Positions 1 through 11,884 of a DNA stretch of 64,000 bases are shown one piece after another. The DNA lies in the NCBI GenBank assembly GCA_021234155.1, contig JAJEKV010000017.1, forward strand, positions 4,068,792 through 4,132,791, read 5' to 3'. Source of the DNA: Isoetes taiwanensis. Taxonomy: Eukaryota; Streptophyta; Lycopodiopsida; Isoetales; Isoetaceae. Every line of letters starts with the position of its first letter. The stretch's first letter is position 1. The position numbers and the translations under genes are program-made. The notes beneath the pieces were generated by a model. It saw only the letters and a list, made by a program, of their open reading frames with translations, had not been told where the DNA came from and searched no databases.

Positions 1-1341
1 TATGCCACTGCACTCCTCTTAGAAAATCGGTCCAAAGAATGCATGACATCCTGATCAAATATTTTCTACATCTTTCACAAGTTGCAAATAATATGATGCT
101 AGGCTGGCAAGGTCAATAAACACGAGATGTTGCACCCAATGTGTCACCCGAATCCCTCACCTTAAACAAATCTCTTCTTGAATGGGCCTCTCGCTTTAGC
201 ATCGTAAGAAACAATTGAAGTACCACAAGAGCAATGAATCCTATGCACTAGCCACCAACACAACAAAGAAGAAGCAAAGTTCACTATCTACCTTCTTCAA
301 TATCCATGAATGCAACTCGCCACCGGAACTCTATCCTCTATTTAAAGACCACAAATGAAACGTCTTCGAAGAAAAAAGCAGTGGCCGATATACTGGTAGA
401 AATTTGGATAAGAACCCAACAAGTTTGGGACTTCAAATCTGCCATCCAAAAGCTCGGATAAGAACTCGAGTGATTCGGAGCTCCAAATTCAATCGGGTGC
501 GCCTGCACATGGCAGGAACTGTATCAAAGAATATTGTGTTTCTTGCTATTGCACTGCAAGTCATCTGCATATTTAGAGCAACAAAAAATAGAAATCCTAG
601 CCAAAAGCCCACTATGCCAACATCAAATTATACGAAATTGAATATATACACTAACAACAACCATTGACCAAATAACCCTTAATGCTTAGAAAAGAAACTT
701 GGGAACCTTTTGGTTCTTTTGCTTTCTTCGCTCCCTCACCTTCGCCCCTGCAATTCCGACCCACCTGGTAGGATCTGGCCGTTGGACATGCTCTGGCTTC
801 CTTCCAACAAAGAAGGGGTACCAGTGGTCTGGCCTCCATGCTCAACAACACATGGCGATGTACTCCATCTAAAACCATGGCTTCTATTAAACAAAAATAA
901 AACCCACCCCCCTATCCGCCTAACCATTGGCAAAATCATAGCACAAACATAATTTGGCAACCTTTTGGCAACCTTAAGTTCAAGCCCATGAGCAAACTCC
1001 TACAAGGAACTCTAATAGAACTAATGGCCCATAAGACACAAATGAAATAAACGCAGAGTAGATAACGAGACTTTGGAGTTGGACGCGAAAATTTAGATAG
1101 AGAGGCGCAGTAGGTATTCTGTCAATTTCAATGCTAGTATATGCCTCTTACCTCCGTCACCAATGCAATATGCAAACGGATTATATTAGCATGGCGGCAA
1201 TTTTAGCACAGACCTTAGCATATGTCCATTCCAACTTGCTTTGTAAATCGTGTTTATCATTTCAGAGAGTATGGCCTTATGGGTTTTGTGGGCAAGGTTA
1301 TATTTTTGTACAACTTCATCAATCTGCAGAGCTCTCATAAA
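1..1341. other. Upstream intergenic sequence
   Basis: No gene is recognised here. The open frames are short, overlap on both strands and show no known domain. It is AT-rich and directly precedes the PPR gene, so its right end should include that gene's promoter and leader, but I see no clear TATA box that fixes a transcription start. Confidence 0.5.
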
Positions 1342-4152
1342 ATGTCCACTTGGCAAGACTATGCATCTTCTATCAAGAGCTGTGGACTAAAACGAAGTTT
1401 AGCAGATGGGAAGTATTTTCACGCCAACTTCATCAGCCATGGAAACAGTTGTGACAGGTTATCTGGGAACCTTTTGATTGAAATGTATGGTAAATGTGGT
1501 GCATTGCAAAACGCCTGCACCGTATACAATGCACTGAATCGACCCAATGTTTTCTCTTGGAATATCATGATTGCTGTGCATATACGTTGCGGTAATCTTG
1601 AGGGTGCCAAGATGATATTTAATACTATGTCTCATCGAAATGTAGTCTCATGGACTACAATGTTGGTTGCATATGTCCACTATGGATGCTTGGTAGAGGC
1701 ACACGTATTGTTTGATGAAATGCCTCAGAAGGATGCTGTTTCGTGGAGTACCATTGTCATTGCATATGCCAGAAATGGATCCTATTATCAAGCTCTACAA
1801 TTATTAGAACAAATGATCTTGATTGGTCTTGTGCCTGAAAAATCTACACTAATCACCATACTTGATTTGTGTTGTAATGCAGAAGCCATAGTTCAAGCTA
1901 AGAAGGTACATGAGTTTATCAAGAAGCACAATTTAAATCTGGATGTTGAACTGGGGAACAGTCTCATAACGTTGTATGGTAAGGGTGGACAAATTCAAAG
2001 TGCAGAGTTGCTATTTTACCAAATGGATGTACGAGATGTGGTTTCATGGACTGCCTTGATTCAAGCATACAAACTTTGTGGTTATTATGATGAGGCCTTT
2101 CAGCATTTTCAACAAATGCAACTTACAGGCCCGCAACCAAATAAGATAACGTACATGACTGTAATGGATGTGTGTACTTGGTTGGGATCCTTAGCTAAAG
2201 GTAAATGGATTCATGCGCACATCGTGTGTAATGGTTTTTGTTCAGATCTATGTGTTGGTAGTCTGCTTATTTACATGTATGGTAAGCAAGGGGCATTACA
2301 GAATGCAATAGCAATTTTTAAAAGCTTACCACAGCATGATGTCGTTTCTTGGACGTCCCTTATTTCAGCATACAGCCAGAATGGGTATAAAGCTGATGCA
2401 ATCTCCCTTTTCCATTGGTTTCAACAGGGAGGCATATTACCAAGTAAAGTCACTTACATGACTATTCTTGATGCATGTTCAGGGCTTGAAAACCTTGCTG
2501 AGGGCAAGCGAATACATGAATCCATAACATCTGATGGCTTGGGGGCAGATATTTTTGTTGGTGCCGCGCTTATAAATATGTATAGTAGATGTGGAAATTT
2601 AAAGTGTGCTGAGATGGTTTTCAAGAAGATGGACCAACATAATGTTATTTCATTAACAGCTATGGTAAGAACATACGCCATCTTTGGTTGTTTAGAAGAA
2701 GCTCGAATACTCTTCAATAATATGCCTCAGCATGATATGACATCTTGGAATGTGATGCTTGGGAGTTATGTCGAGCAGGGACAAACTCACAATGCACTAC
2801 AACTTTTTCAAGAAATGCTTACAGAAGGTATAGTTCCAACAGAACCAACGTACATGATCATGCTTGATGCATGCAGCGATACTGCAATTCTGCCAAAGGG
2901 CAAGCATATACATGGAAGCATTGTACGTAATAATTGTGACCTAGATGTTACGATTTGCAACAAAATTATTAGCATGTATGGAAAATGTGGAGCCCATATA
3001 GACGTACAAGCAGTGTTCAATAAAATGGCCAAACATGACCATGCATCATTGACAACATTGCTTGCAGTGTACAAACATAATGGGCATGGTCATGATGCCA
3101 TTCACCTTTTTCTCACATCGCATTTATTTAAAGACTTCATTCCAGATATTTATATTTATGCAACAGTTGTAGATGCATGTGCTGATATAGCATCATTATC
3201 AGAGGGTAAACTGATACACGGCCAAATCATACAAACTGGATTTCAAACAGATGTTGCTGTGGCAAATGCGCTCATAAATATGTATGGCAAGTGCAGCTGT
3301 CTTAAGGAAGCAGTGGAGCTATTTGACGTGATGCCTCACCATGATATGGTTTCAAAGACTGCTACACTTGCAGCGTATGCAGGAAATGGACATGGAAAGG
3401 AGGCCCTTGAGCTTTTCAAACAAATGCAGTTTGGAGGTATTAGGTTGGACAGTGTACCTTACATGATAGCTATTGATGCCTGTACAAGCATGGCAAATCT
3501 AGTTGAAGGCAACAAATTACATAATTTTATTGTTGACAAGGGTTTGGAATCCAATAGTCTCATTGCAAACGCCCTCCTCAACATGTATGCCAAGAGTGGG
3601 AGTTTAGAGGGTGCGGAAAGCATATTTGCAAAGATGCATCGGCGCGATACAGCTTCATGGAATGCCATGCTTGAAGCTTGGATTCACAGCAGCAAAGGTA
3701 CCAAGGCCCTTGATATCCTTAGAGAGATGCACTTAGAAGGGGTGGAGCCAAACAAGGTAACGTTCATGAGGGTTCTGTTTGCTTGCAATCACATGGGGTT
3801 ATTGAGTGAAGGTTGTCATCATTTCATCTCTATGAGAGAACACAATGACATGATACAAACATTAGAACACCATCACTGTATTGTAAACCTCCTTGGTCGG
3901 GCCGGAAATCTAGAAGAAGCTGAGAATTGGATCCAAAGCATGGCTCCAACTCCTGCATCCATTTCATGGATGGCTCTGCTTGGTGCTTGCAACATCTATG
4001 CAGATCAGGAGATGGCAATGCGTGCAGCAAGGTGCCTTTTAGATTTGGACTCAGATAATGCGGTATCATATGTGCTGTTAGCCAATATTTATGCTGCAGA
4101 TGAAGGATTAAGTGGCTGCCCAGAATATTTTGACAAGGATTGGGTTGAATAA
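1342..4152 (+). CDS. PLS-class pentatricopeptide repeat protein, C-terminus disrupted
   Basis: This is a PPR protein of about 936 residues, a helical-repeat RNA-binding protein of the kind that usually works on organelle transcripts. The repeats run from near the N-terminus to about residue 860 in P-L-S style. S motifs read like DVVSWTSLISAYSQNG, and seven L-type motifs resemble GKWIHAH, GKRIHES and GKLIHGQ, each followed by an LINMYGKCG-like segment. The end holds an E1-like block (SWMALLGAC through VLLANIYAA). The expected E2 motif is missing in frame; an E2-like stretch (GLNKVWGQSS) appears in another frame just after about 4130, so a frameshift probably truncates the protein. No DYW domain follows. 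The Met at 1342 was preferred over one 40 codons upstream because that leader does not look like PPR sequence. No intron is evident. The specific RNA target cannot be inferred, and targeting to plastid or mitochondrion is not decided by the sequence. Confidence 0.88.
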   Translation: MSTWQDYASSIKSCGLKRSLADGKYFHANFISHGNSCDRLSGNLLIEMYGKCGALQNACTVYNALNRPNVFSWNIMIAVHIRCGNLEGAKMIFNTMSHRNVVSWTTMLVAYVHYGCLVEAHVLFDEMPQKDAVSWSTIVIAYARNGSYYQALQLLEQMILIGLVPEKSTLITILDLCCNAEAIVQAKKVHEFIKKHNLNLDVELGNSLITLYGKGGQIQSAELLFYQMDVRDVVSWTALIQAYKLCGYYDEAFQHFQQMQLTGPQPNKITYMTVMDVCTWLGSLAKGKWIHAHIVCNGFCSDLCVGSLLIYMYGKQGALQNAIAIFKSLPQHDVVSWTSLISAYSQNGYKADAISLFHWFQQGGILPSKVTYMTILDACSGLENLAEGKRIHESITSDGLGADIFVGAALINMYSRCGNLKCAEMVFKKMDQHNVISLTAMVRTYAIFGCLEEARILFNNMPQHDMTSWNVMLGSYVEQGQTHNALQLFQEMLTEGIVPTEPTYMIMLDACSDTAILPKGKHIHGSIVRNNCDLDVTICNKIISMYGKCGAHIDVQAVFNKMAKHDHASLTTLLAVYKHNGHGHDAIHLFLTSHLFKDFIPDIYIYATVVDACADIASLSEGKLIHGQIIQTGFQTDVAVANALINMYGKCSCLKEAVELFDVMPHHDMVSKTATLAAYAGNGHGKEALELFKQMQFGGIRLDSVPYMIAIDACTSMANLVEGNKLHNFIVDKGLESNSLIANALLNMYAKSGSLEGAESIFAKMHRRDTASWNAMLEAWIHSSKGTKALDILREMHLEGVEPNKVTFMRVLFACNHMGLLSEGCHHFISMREHNDMIQTLEHHHCIVNLLGRAGNLEEAENWIQSMAPTPASISWMALLGACNIYADQEMAMRAARCLLDLDSDNAVSYVLLANIYAADEGLSGCPEYFDKDWVE

Positions 4153-7100
4153 GGTTTGGGGGCAATCAAGTCTCACCTTGTATATTCTCAATGGTAAGTA
4201 AGAAGTAGTTTTACTTTGTGTCACACCAACATATGGTAAGATAACATAAGGAAAACCTTCAAAACCACGCTTTAGAGGTTTACTTTGGTCGGAGTAAATC
4301 ATGGTAATATCTCTAATATATAATTGTAATAAGAAGGGTAAGGGGCTAGCTTAACATGGGCAAGCATTTTTAGAATTTTTAACTTTACGATTAGTATACC
4401 GCAAACAAGTTCATAGTATGTTCCAGAAGCTTCAGTACGTTTCTCGAAAGCTCAAAGTAGATTTTAGAAGGCTGTAAGGGAGGGTCCGGGGCGGTTGAAT
4501 CTGACGGCTAAGATTTGTCCGTTCAAAATTCCCACCTTTTTACATTTTCTTTGTGTGGGAGGCGAAATCATGGCGGACCACTTGCATTAGAATACCTATT
4601 TGTCCCATTTTGAGCATGTGGTCAACATGCACCATTGAAGGGCACCTCATTCACCCCGTGGGGCAGTTAAGGGGCTCCATTTAAAGCCTTTTTATTCCCG
4701 TTTCAGGCTTGGTTCGAGAAATACCGAGGTTTAAGCCCATGTGTCCGATTACTTTCTAAAATTAACATGTAGGCAAAATATTAGCAGGAAAATCTCACAC
4801 TACAATTAGGAGTTTTCTTGGTTTTTCCGGCAATTTGGAAAAATAGCTTCGTAGCTTGCGGGACAGGTTCAAAACTGCAGGAAACTTGATGTTTTAGGAT
4901 AAAAAGTTTCCCGAACCAAGGTTTCAGGGCACCGCACCAGGCGGTTTTAGGTTCATCAGAAAGCCCTCTTTCAAGGGCATCGAATGCACCATCTTGGGCC
5001 CGTTTCTGATCTGAGCTGTGGAGGGAAGAAGTGGGAGATGCCGAGTGTTTGCCATGCCAGATGCGCCTTGAAAATTTCGAAGTATTTTCTGAATGCTGAA
5101 ATCTGTTGAATCGAGACTGTGTGTGGCGATGATTATGATGATTTCCTCGTCTATTAACCATTCCGATATTGAAATTTGTACTGTCCTGTGAGCTTCACCG
5201 ATTTGGATTGAGGAGTGGCAGATTCAGGCCATGGATGGTGGAACAGAGGACCCAGTGATCTACGATTTACAGATTTTTCAATGAATCCCGCCTCACCGCC
5301 AAAAAATCAGTTGGAGAGCTAAATTTGACGGACAGAGAACCCACTGTATTACAGGTTTTTCAATGAATCTTTCTTCCCCATTAAAAAATCTGTTGGAGAG
5401 CTAAGGTTAATCCTAGGTATCACTTTAAAATGAGAAACCCATCGTTGAAATGTTTAAATACGCCTTTCAACTTTATCTGTAACTTTAGTTAATTTCTCAA
5501 TATCCTATTCTGAAAGTTCTCTTTACAGATTCTGGTCTGCACTCCCAAGTTTGTTGCATAAGAATTTTGTCATAGGCATAGTAGCTGAGCTATATTATTT
5601 GCTCAATAGACTTAAGCCTCATTCTCTACCCCGTTAGTCTACATAATCTGAAGACCAGATAATGCAGATCCACCTCTCAAAGAATGTTACAAGCGGCTCT
5701 TTGCAGGTTCTGGAGGGATTTACAGGTTTCTGATTACTCGATTTTCGATTGCTACATTACCTTGGCTTGAACGAAAATAGAGACGTTGCCAATAGTAATT
5801 TAAATCGAAATCGGGCACATCTTTTATTCTTTTGATTTTTAAATAATGCTGGTCTGTGCCCATCGGACAAAACCCAAGTTTCCTTACTGATAAAGACGAC
5901 AATGGATTGAACAGACGAGTTTCAAATGTGAATTATGTGATCAATGGCATCTGGAGCCTTAAGAATTCATATCTTTACTATCCATTATTCTCACTTTCTG
6001 CGCCTCCAGTTGTCGAAAAACTGCAGAGTAGAGCTGCTAATGCGTTGTTTGATTCGAGACATCGTTATCATACACAGGGTATTTTGACCAATCCGCCTGT
6101 GTCAAGTTTCAAATCGGCTGCTTTTTGAATTACTAACAAACTATTCATTGTCACCGATTTAGCAGTGACATTGAATCTAACCTTAGCAGCGAGACCTAGT
6201 CCATGTATCTCCAATTCCATGTCTTACGTGTGTCTCCAATTCCATGTCGTAAACCCCTGCTTCCTGGAAATTCCTAGAAGTTCCAGTGAAAGTTTTTTTT
6301 GGTATTTTTTAGGCAAGGGTTTCCTGGCGGCGCCGCTTACAGCGCCGCCACTACAGACGTTTTTGTTGCGTCAAGAAACATTAAGAAGTTCCAGAAAGGA
6401 GTGCAGATAAAGCTTTTGTTCTGTTTCTACACCAAATACTCTGTGAGTTTTGATGAATCGAATCGTTTCTGGATTTCAGAACTGTATATTTCGCCCAATA
6501 CAAATGCTGGGGACCCGGCATGTATACGAGAATACTGAATGACGGAAAATAATGTGTCGACAACCTCCAGAACTTTCTTTCCAACAGGGTTTTCCGATTG
6601 CATATCCTGCATTTCAACAGCATACGGATTATTCAAGTCAGACATGTCGATAAACAAAATCAGAAAAAGCTTACGAAATTTGTGAAGTGGCAACCCCATT
6701 CTTTTCGAAACAGGGGTTCTAAACCCAAAACCTCTGTTCCGGCATCAAAGCACAAAATGTATATAGCTTACAGGATTCCATGTCCGTGCTCGTGTTCCTT
6801 CTCGGCCGGATTAAAATAGCACCATAGCTAAAACCTCCATTTCTTGAACTGGGTTGAAACCCTGGCAAGAACTCAGAAATCTTGCTTTAATCTTCATCCA
6901 CACGCCCAGCGCCTTCATCTACACGCCCAGCGCCAAGACCTACGCGAAGATCGCCGGAGTAGACCTCCGGACCTCCGCCATCGCGAAACAGAGGAGAGAG
7001 AAAAAAAAAATGGTGCACGGAATTTCCAGAAAGCAGGGGATTACGGCTGGGAGCCGCCCCCTTTTCGGGGTTTCCGGAATTTTGGAAGAAGCCAAACGGG

Positions 7101-7229
7101 CGCCATGCCGCCATCAGCGGGCGGCGCCACGCCGCCGGTTTCAAACGGAACCCCTCAAAGGGGGCGGTTCCCTAGCACTTACACTGTCACATGCCAAGTA
7201 GGTTAATTTAAATAGATGCTAGGAATAAT
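4153..7229. other. Intergenic, with GC-rich hairpin segments
   Basis: No gene is recognised. Two GC-rich patches stand out: a hairpin at 6326-6349 (GGCGGCGC, 8-base loop, GCGCCGCC) and a related patch at about 7080-7140 rich in GGCGCC and GCCGCC. Both are flanked by similar words such as TTCCAGAAAG, so they may be two copies of one decayed repeat. The open frames at 4781-5161 (-), 5856-6128 (+) and 6427-6699 (-) match no family I know and are not called as genes. Confidence 0.45.
6326..6349. repeat. GC-rich hairpin
   Basis: Perfect 8-bp arms GGCGGCGC and GCGCCGCC flank an 8-base loop inside AT-rich DNA. Function is unknown; it is likely part of a small repeat. Confidence 0.6.
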
Positions 7230-8090
7230 GAAACTCTCATATTTCAAGATGTTTTAAGGAATATAATAAAACTCTCATTTTTCAAGAGGTTTTTAGACAT
7301 GGTTTTTGAAACGTATTTGTTATGCCTATAAAATTATTAATTTTTACATTAATTCCCAAGAGTGCTATGTTTTTACTAAGAACATTTTTTACATCAATTC
7401 TTAATAGTACTTTTATGATGGAAAATATCGGTTTTTTCACTTTTGTAGTTCTTATTTGAAAACCATTCTAAGCTAATTTAGCCTACAAATTTTTAGAAAA
7501 AACTCAAAGAGGTCATGAACCATTCTAAGCGAAATAAGCTAATTTAGTCCACAAAGTTTTATTTCATAGACTCGAAATCACACAAAGATGTCTTTCACAT
7601 TATTTCTCAATGCTTTTCAAACATCTTTTATTATTGGTCATAGTTAGTGATATTGATCTAACCTTCTTAAAACTATTCTAAAAATAGCCCTACCCCATGT
7701 TTACTAATATTATCATCCTAAATTTTATTCATGGACAACTAATTAAAATTTGAGATTTATAGCAAAACGAAAAGGATTATGGGAGTTCAAAATGAAGCTA
7801 ACCCTAAAGGCATTACAACTATTAGCTTTTGGTTTGTCTTCTTGAGATGTAATGGTATTCCCTCTTTTAGTTGTCCTCCTTTGTTTGGTTCTCGAGGTTT
7901 TGATTTTCTTTTTAAGCTCCATTGCGATTTACTATGGGGGATAGTCTCCAAGTTTTATTGGGACTCATGTTCTTTTTCTTTTTCTTTTTTTTTTCTTCTT
8001 TTTGGTCCCATAGCCCGAAAAAATAGACCCAAAAGTTCCCTTAAAAAACTCTTATCTTTAAATGTGTTCAAGAAATTTCTTAGTCCCTAA
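7230..8090. repeat. Tandem duplication, copy 1 (about 867-bp period)
   Basis: This AT-rich unit starts GAAACTCTCATATTTC and is repeated almost in full from 8097. Long stretches, often 50-100 bases, are identical between the copies and are separated by short clusters of changes. No coding function is seen; the open frame at 7779-8090 is low-complexity. Confidence 0.9.
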
Positions 8091-8096
8091 GGTTAC

Positions 8097-8945
8097 GAAA
8101 CTCTCATATTTCAAGATGTTTTAAGGAATATAATAAAACTCTCATTTTTCAAGAGGTTTTTAGACATGGTTTTTGAAACGTATTTGTTATGCCCATAAAA
8201 TTATGGGCATTTTTTACATTAATTCCCAAGAGTGCTATGTTTTTACTAAGAACATTTTTTACATCAATTCTTAATAGTACTTTATGATGGAAAATATCGG
8301 TTTTTTCACTTTTGTAGTTCTTATGAAAACCATTCTAAGCTAATTTAGCCTACAAAGTTTTTCTTCAAAAACTCGGGTTTGTCATGCAAACCATTCTAAG
8401 CTAAATAAGCTAATTTAGTCCACAAAGTTTTATTTCATAGACTCGAGTTATCACACAAAGATGTCTTTCACATTATTTCTCAATGCTTTTCAGGGACATC
8501 TTTTATTATTGGTCATAGTTAGTGATATTGATCTAACCTTCTTAAAACTATTCTAAGCCGATCTACCCCATGTTTACTAATATTATCATCCTAAATTTTA
8601 TTCATGGACAACTAATTATCATTTGCTTTTATAGCAAAACGGAAAAGGATTATGGGAGTTCAAAATGAAGCTAACCCTAAAGGCATTACAACTATTAGCT
8701 TTTGGTTTGTCTTGCAGATGTAATGGTATTCAGTTCCTTTTAGTTGTCCTCCTTTGTTTGGTTCTGTTTTGTTTTGATTTTCTTTATTATTATTGTGATT
8801 TACTATGGGGCATAGTCTCCAAGTTTTATTGGGACTCATGTTCTTTTTTCTTTTTCTTTTTTTTTTTTTCTTCTTTTTGGTCCCATAGCCCGATTAGTTT
8901 TTTGTGGACGTTAAAAAACTCTTATCTTTACATTTGTGTGTTCAA
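8097..8945. repeat. Tandem duplication, copy 2
   Basis: Second copy of the unit at 7230-8090, in direct orientation and separated from it by six bases. It stays alignable to about the shared TTAAAAAACTCTTATC near 8910-8935 and then diverges. Confidence 0.9.
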
Positions 8946-10790
8946 GAGGCTTGAATTGCTTAGTTTGCGCTTTAATGCTCGACATATTCCTTTTGCTTGC
9001 AACAATAGTCTGTTTGAAGCCATAGGATAATCATGCCAGCTACCTTTTTCATTGAATCATAAAATTATTGCCAATAGAAAACATACCATTTCAATACCAA
9101 TATATGACCCATCGAATATAAGCTTAAAACATGATGCCGAATTATATTCAAAACATGTACCACTCACTGACATCTGACTGCCAAAACCATTGGAAAACAT
9201 GTCATAAATTAGGATTTCGTAAAATACTTATCTGAAACTAACCTATAATCATAATGTGCTCATTTATTAGGATTATTGTAGCAAATTAGATGGCTGTGGC
9301 ATGTGGATATGACATGTATTTTATTCTTTTGAATGTCTAGTTATGAGAGTCTTCCCAGAATTTAATTCAAGAAATTTGAACGAACTCAATTACACAAAAA
9401 AAACCACTGAGCGACGACGACTGCCGCCGCGATAAGTACTTGTAACATATAAGAGAGCTTTGAAACATACTCTAGATGCTTACTTTGACTGAACAAATCA
9501 CTGGCACACAACATCGCAAAATCTAGCCTTGTATCACGAGGTTTCTTTAGAAGCCTCGGCTCGGTCGGGGTTTTTTTTTAGAAATAATGGGCGCATATAG
9601 GCCCTCATGCGAGGTGGGGTAATGGCGTGGCGAGCCAGGCACCTGCTAGGGCGAGCCAAGTTTGCACCCAGCGAGTGCCGATTCTCTCACGTTCAAATAT
9701 CGCCTTGCCACATGGCATACATTCTTTTATAGGAATGTCACTCCCATTTTTTATTATTTCACTTCGTATTTTTTTACTTTATTGTTTGGGGTCTGAGGGA
9801 GTTCATGATAGCCTACAAGATAGCCCTTTGTGGATCCTTAAGTGTAACAGACTGATCCTGAATACAAAGTGTCACGCGGGATTTTGCGAAAAGAACTTAA
9901 GAATCACAGAACTGAACAAAAGACAAGAGAGACATCAATGCCACAATGAGTTTCTTGATATCATAATGAAAAACAATAAGGATCTTACCGAACGCAGAGA
10001 TAAGCAACAAGAAGAGAATACTTAGTCTTCTCTAGCTTCTAAGTGTAAACTACTGATATATATATACTACAATGGCCTTGGGTGCATAGTAGCAAAAACA
10101 AACGGTAGGCGATTGGGCAGCTTTGAATCACGCCAGAAAAGCTGCGCGAAAATGGGCGCGCCACAAGCCGTGGCAAGAAAACAGAACGGGGTTATGCAAA
10201 AGAAAATGGAACGAACAAAATGAAAGAAGAGCGGTAATGATCAGAACGACTCTTTTGATGCCATGAAGACCCTGCCATCCTATCGTGGAAGATTCACGCC
10301 AAGGGGTTGTGATATCCTCACTCGAGTTGTCCCTTTGTCTCTTTATCCGTTTGCCTGCATTTGGGGACACTATGGCCGTGGCAGATCCTGCTACAGTCTT
10401 GTTGCGTGGCTCTCCATACTTCATGAATAGTCCCGTGCCTTTGGCCACATCACTAATATATAAATTCCATCGTTTTCACCTATCGTTCCAACATCTTACA
10501 TAACATTCCGCATTATTTACCTAACATTCCACAGATTTACCTGATATTCATCACTGTTTACCCGATATTTTGCACGTGAAATTGAATGTTACCTTATCTC
10601 CACGTTGTAAAAATTGTAATTGTAAAAATTGCAGTTTATCATATATGTAATTATTGTGGCCAAGCAATTCTCCTTTCCAGAAAATTCGGCTAGTCTTTTT
10701 TTGACACTCATTTCTTTGTGTCGGTCTTCCTAGGCCCTTTTGGCATTTTTTGAGTGGTTCTTACTATTTTTCTTGGCGTTCTGCTTTAGT
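8946..10790. other. Intergenic, contains one dispersed repeat
   Basis: No gene is recognised. A segment at 9588-9680 resembles the palindromic repeat at 54400-54483. A 106-codon open frame at 10128-10448 (-) has a basic N-terminal half but no recognised domain and is not called. Confidence 0.45.
9588..9680. repeat. Dispersed GGGCGC repeat, diverged copy
   Basis: It shares the order of words AATGGGCGC, AGGCCCT, GGGGTAA and TGGCGAGCC with the segment at 54400-54483. The palindromic arms are better preserved in that other copy. Confidence 0.55.
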
Positions 10791-11662
10791 AAGTGCTTTA
10801 ATATTAATAGGATCTCAAGCACCTAGCGTTTGCAAACCACACCAACTTTGTCCTTATGTATTCATCCTTCTCAATATTTTTCAAGTGTGCAATCAAGCTT
10901 TGTATCCCTTCATGCACCTTGCGAATGCAAGGACAAGGTCCATCCACAAGCCTAAGTATCAACATTATTGGCTTCACAAGAGTTAGAATAAAACCAACAT
11001 CATCTCAAAGCTTCTCATCAAACAATATATCAAAGCATGCTTTACTTGCTGTTGTATGATACTACTTAAGCTTCTTTGAAATTTGGAGACACAAACAATT
11101 GTTGTAAAGGTTCCAATCACTCATGCAAATGCGCCAGTATAATGAAGTTATACCTGAAGCTTCTATCTGAGTACTTCAAGAGCTTTTTAAAAGAAAAATG
11201 TGGCCCAAATACCTTGGAGTGATTCTTCACAAAGGTTACAATTTTATTGCCGTTGTTAGCAACATTTGCAATGTGAGGCAACTTTGTGAAATCTTTGAGC
11301 AAATTACTGATACAATGTGCCATACCAGATGAGAAGGTGATGTGAGGAAACTCAACCATAATCTGATTACCAGCAACACGATTTGCTTGTTCGCCATCTC
11401 CAACAATTTGAATAACATTATCTTCCCCAACTCCTTTTATTGCTTGTCTCCAAATTCTTGCAAAGTTTGTTGCAAACTTACCATCCTTTGTGGTGTCATA
11501 CGAATTCATATAATATGACCTGCCTCTGCAACAAGTAATGACTCCATGTATGTGCCTCCCTTGTGTGTCGGATCAGCCATCAACAATCAATGATAACCCC
11601 CATTTTGACCAATGCCTATGCAATGTATCCAAAGTCAATGTCACCTCCTCCTTCTCCTTTAC
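10791..11662 (-). pseudogene. hAT element A transposase, C-terminal part (DUF659-like)
   Basis: Continuous homology to the central region of plant BED-hAT transposases: a V/I-DG-x-SDTQ-like segment near 11590, then VIQIVGDGEQANRVAG and a GMAHCISNLLKDF-like segment, which matches the usual NVVQVVTDNA and CAAHCIDLML blocks of the family. The longest uninterrupted stretch is 11117-11509. Further downstream, about 10800-11000, a decayed reading frame with the LVKPIMLILRLVDG segment follows. Stops and frame changes mean it cannot make an active enzyme. The hAT C-terminal dimerisation domain expected after this region was not found for this element. Confidence 0.75.
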
Positions 11663-11670
11663 CACTAAAG
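11663..11670. repeat. Target-site duplication, left copy (CACTAAAG)
   Basis: The 8-bp direct repeat CACTAAAG flanks element B here and at 14741-14748. Eight base pairs is the usual target-site duplication length for hAT transposons. Confidence 0.92.
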
Positions 11671-11689
11671 TAGGGCTCAAGTTTGACGG
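11671..11689. repeat. Left terminal inverted repeat of hAT element B
   Basis: TAGGGCTCAAGTTTGACGG starts directly after the target duplication. It fits the YARNG start common to hAT ends and pairs with 14722-14740 with three mismatches. Confidence 0.9.
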
Positions 11690-11884
11690 GCAACCCCTAA
11701 TTTTCCAATGACAAGCACTTTTTTTTTGTCTTTCAGAATATTGATCAATTTGAACCTTTCAACTGATATACAAAAATTTTAATTGATGGAAGAGCGTTTT
11801 TCGATTATAAACTTAGAACAAAAAGGTAAGTTACATAGTAGTAACTACTAATATAAACATACAGTTAAAAAGTTAAGAGTAGCA

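Noticed and set aside
1419-4302. Minus-strand frames under the PPR gene
   Set aside because: Shadows of the plus-strand coding sequence with no domain content.
4781-5161. 126-codon minus-strand open frame
   Set aside because: His/Ser-rich composition with no recognised motif and no supporting context.
6427-6699. 90-codon minus-strand frame with a plausible GC-richer leader upstream
   Set aside because: The MSDLNNPYAVEMQ start looks gene-like but I recognise no family and see no second exon.
10128-10448. 106-codon minus-strand frame near hAT element A
   Set aside because: Basic N-terminus but no homology to hAT proteins or other known families; insufficient support.
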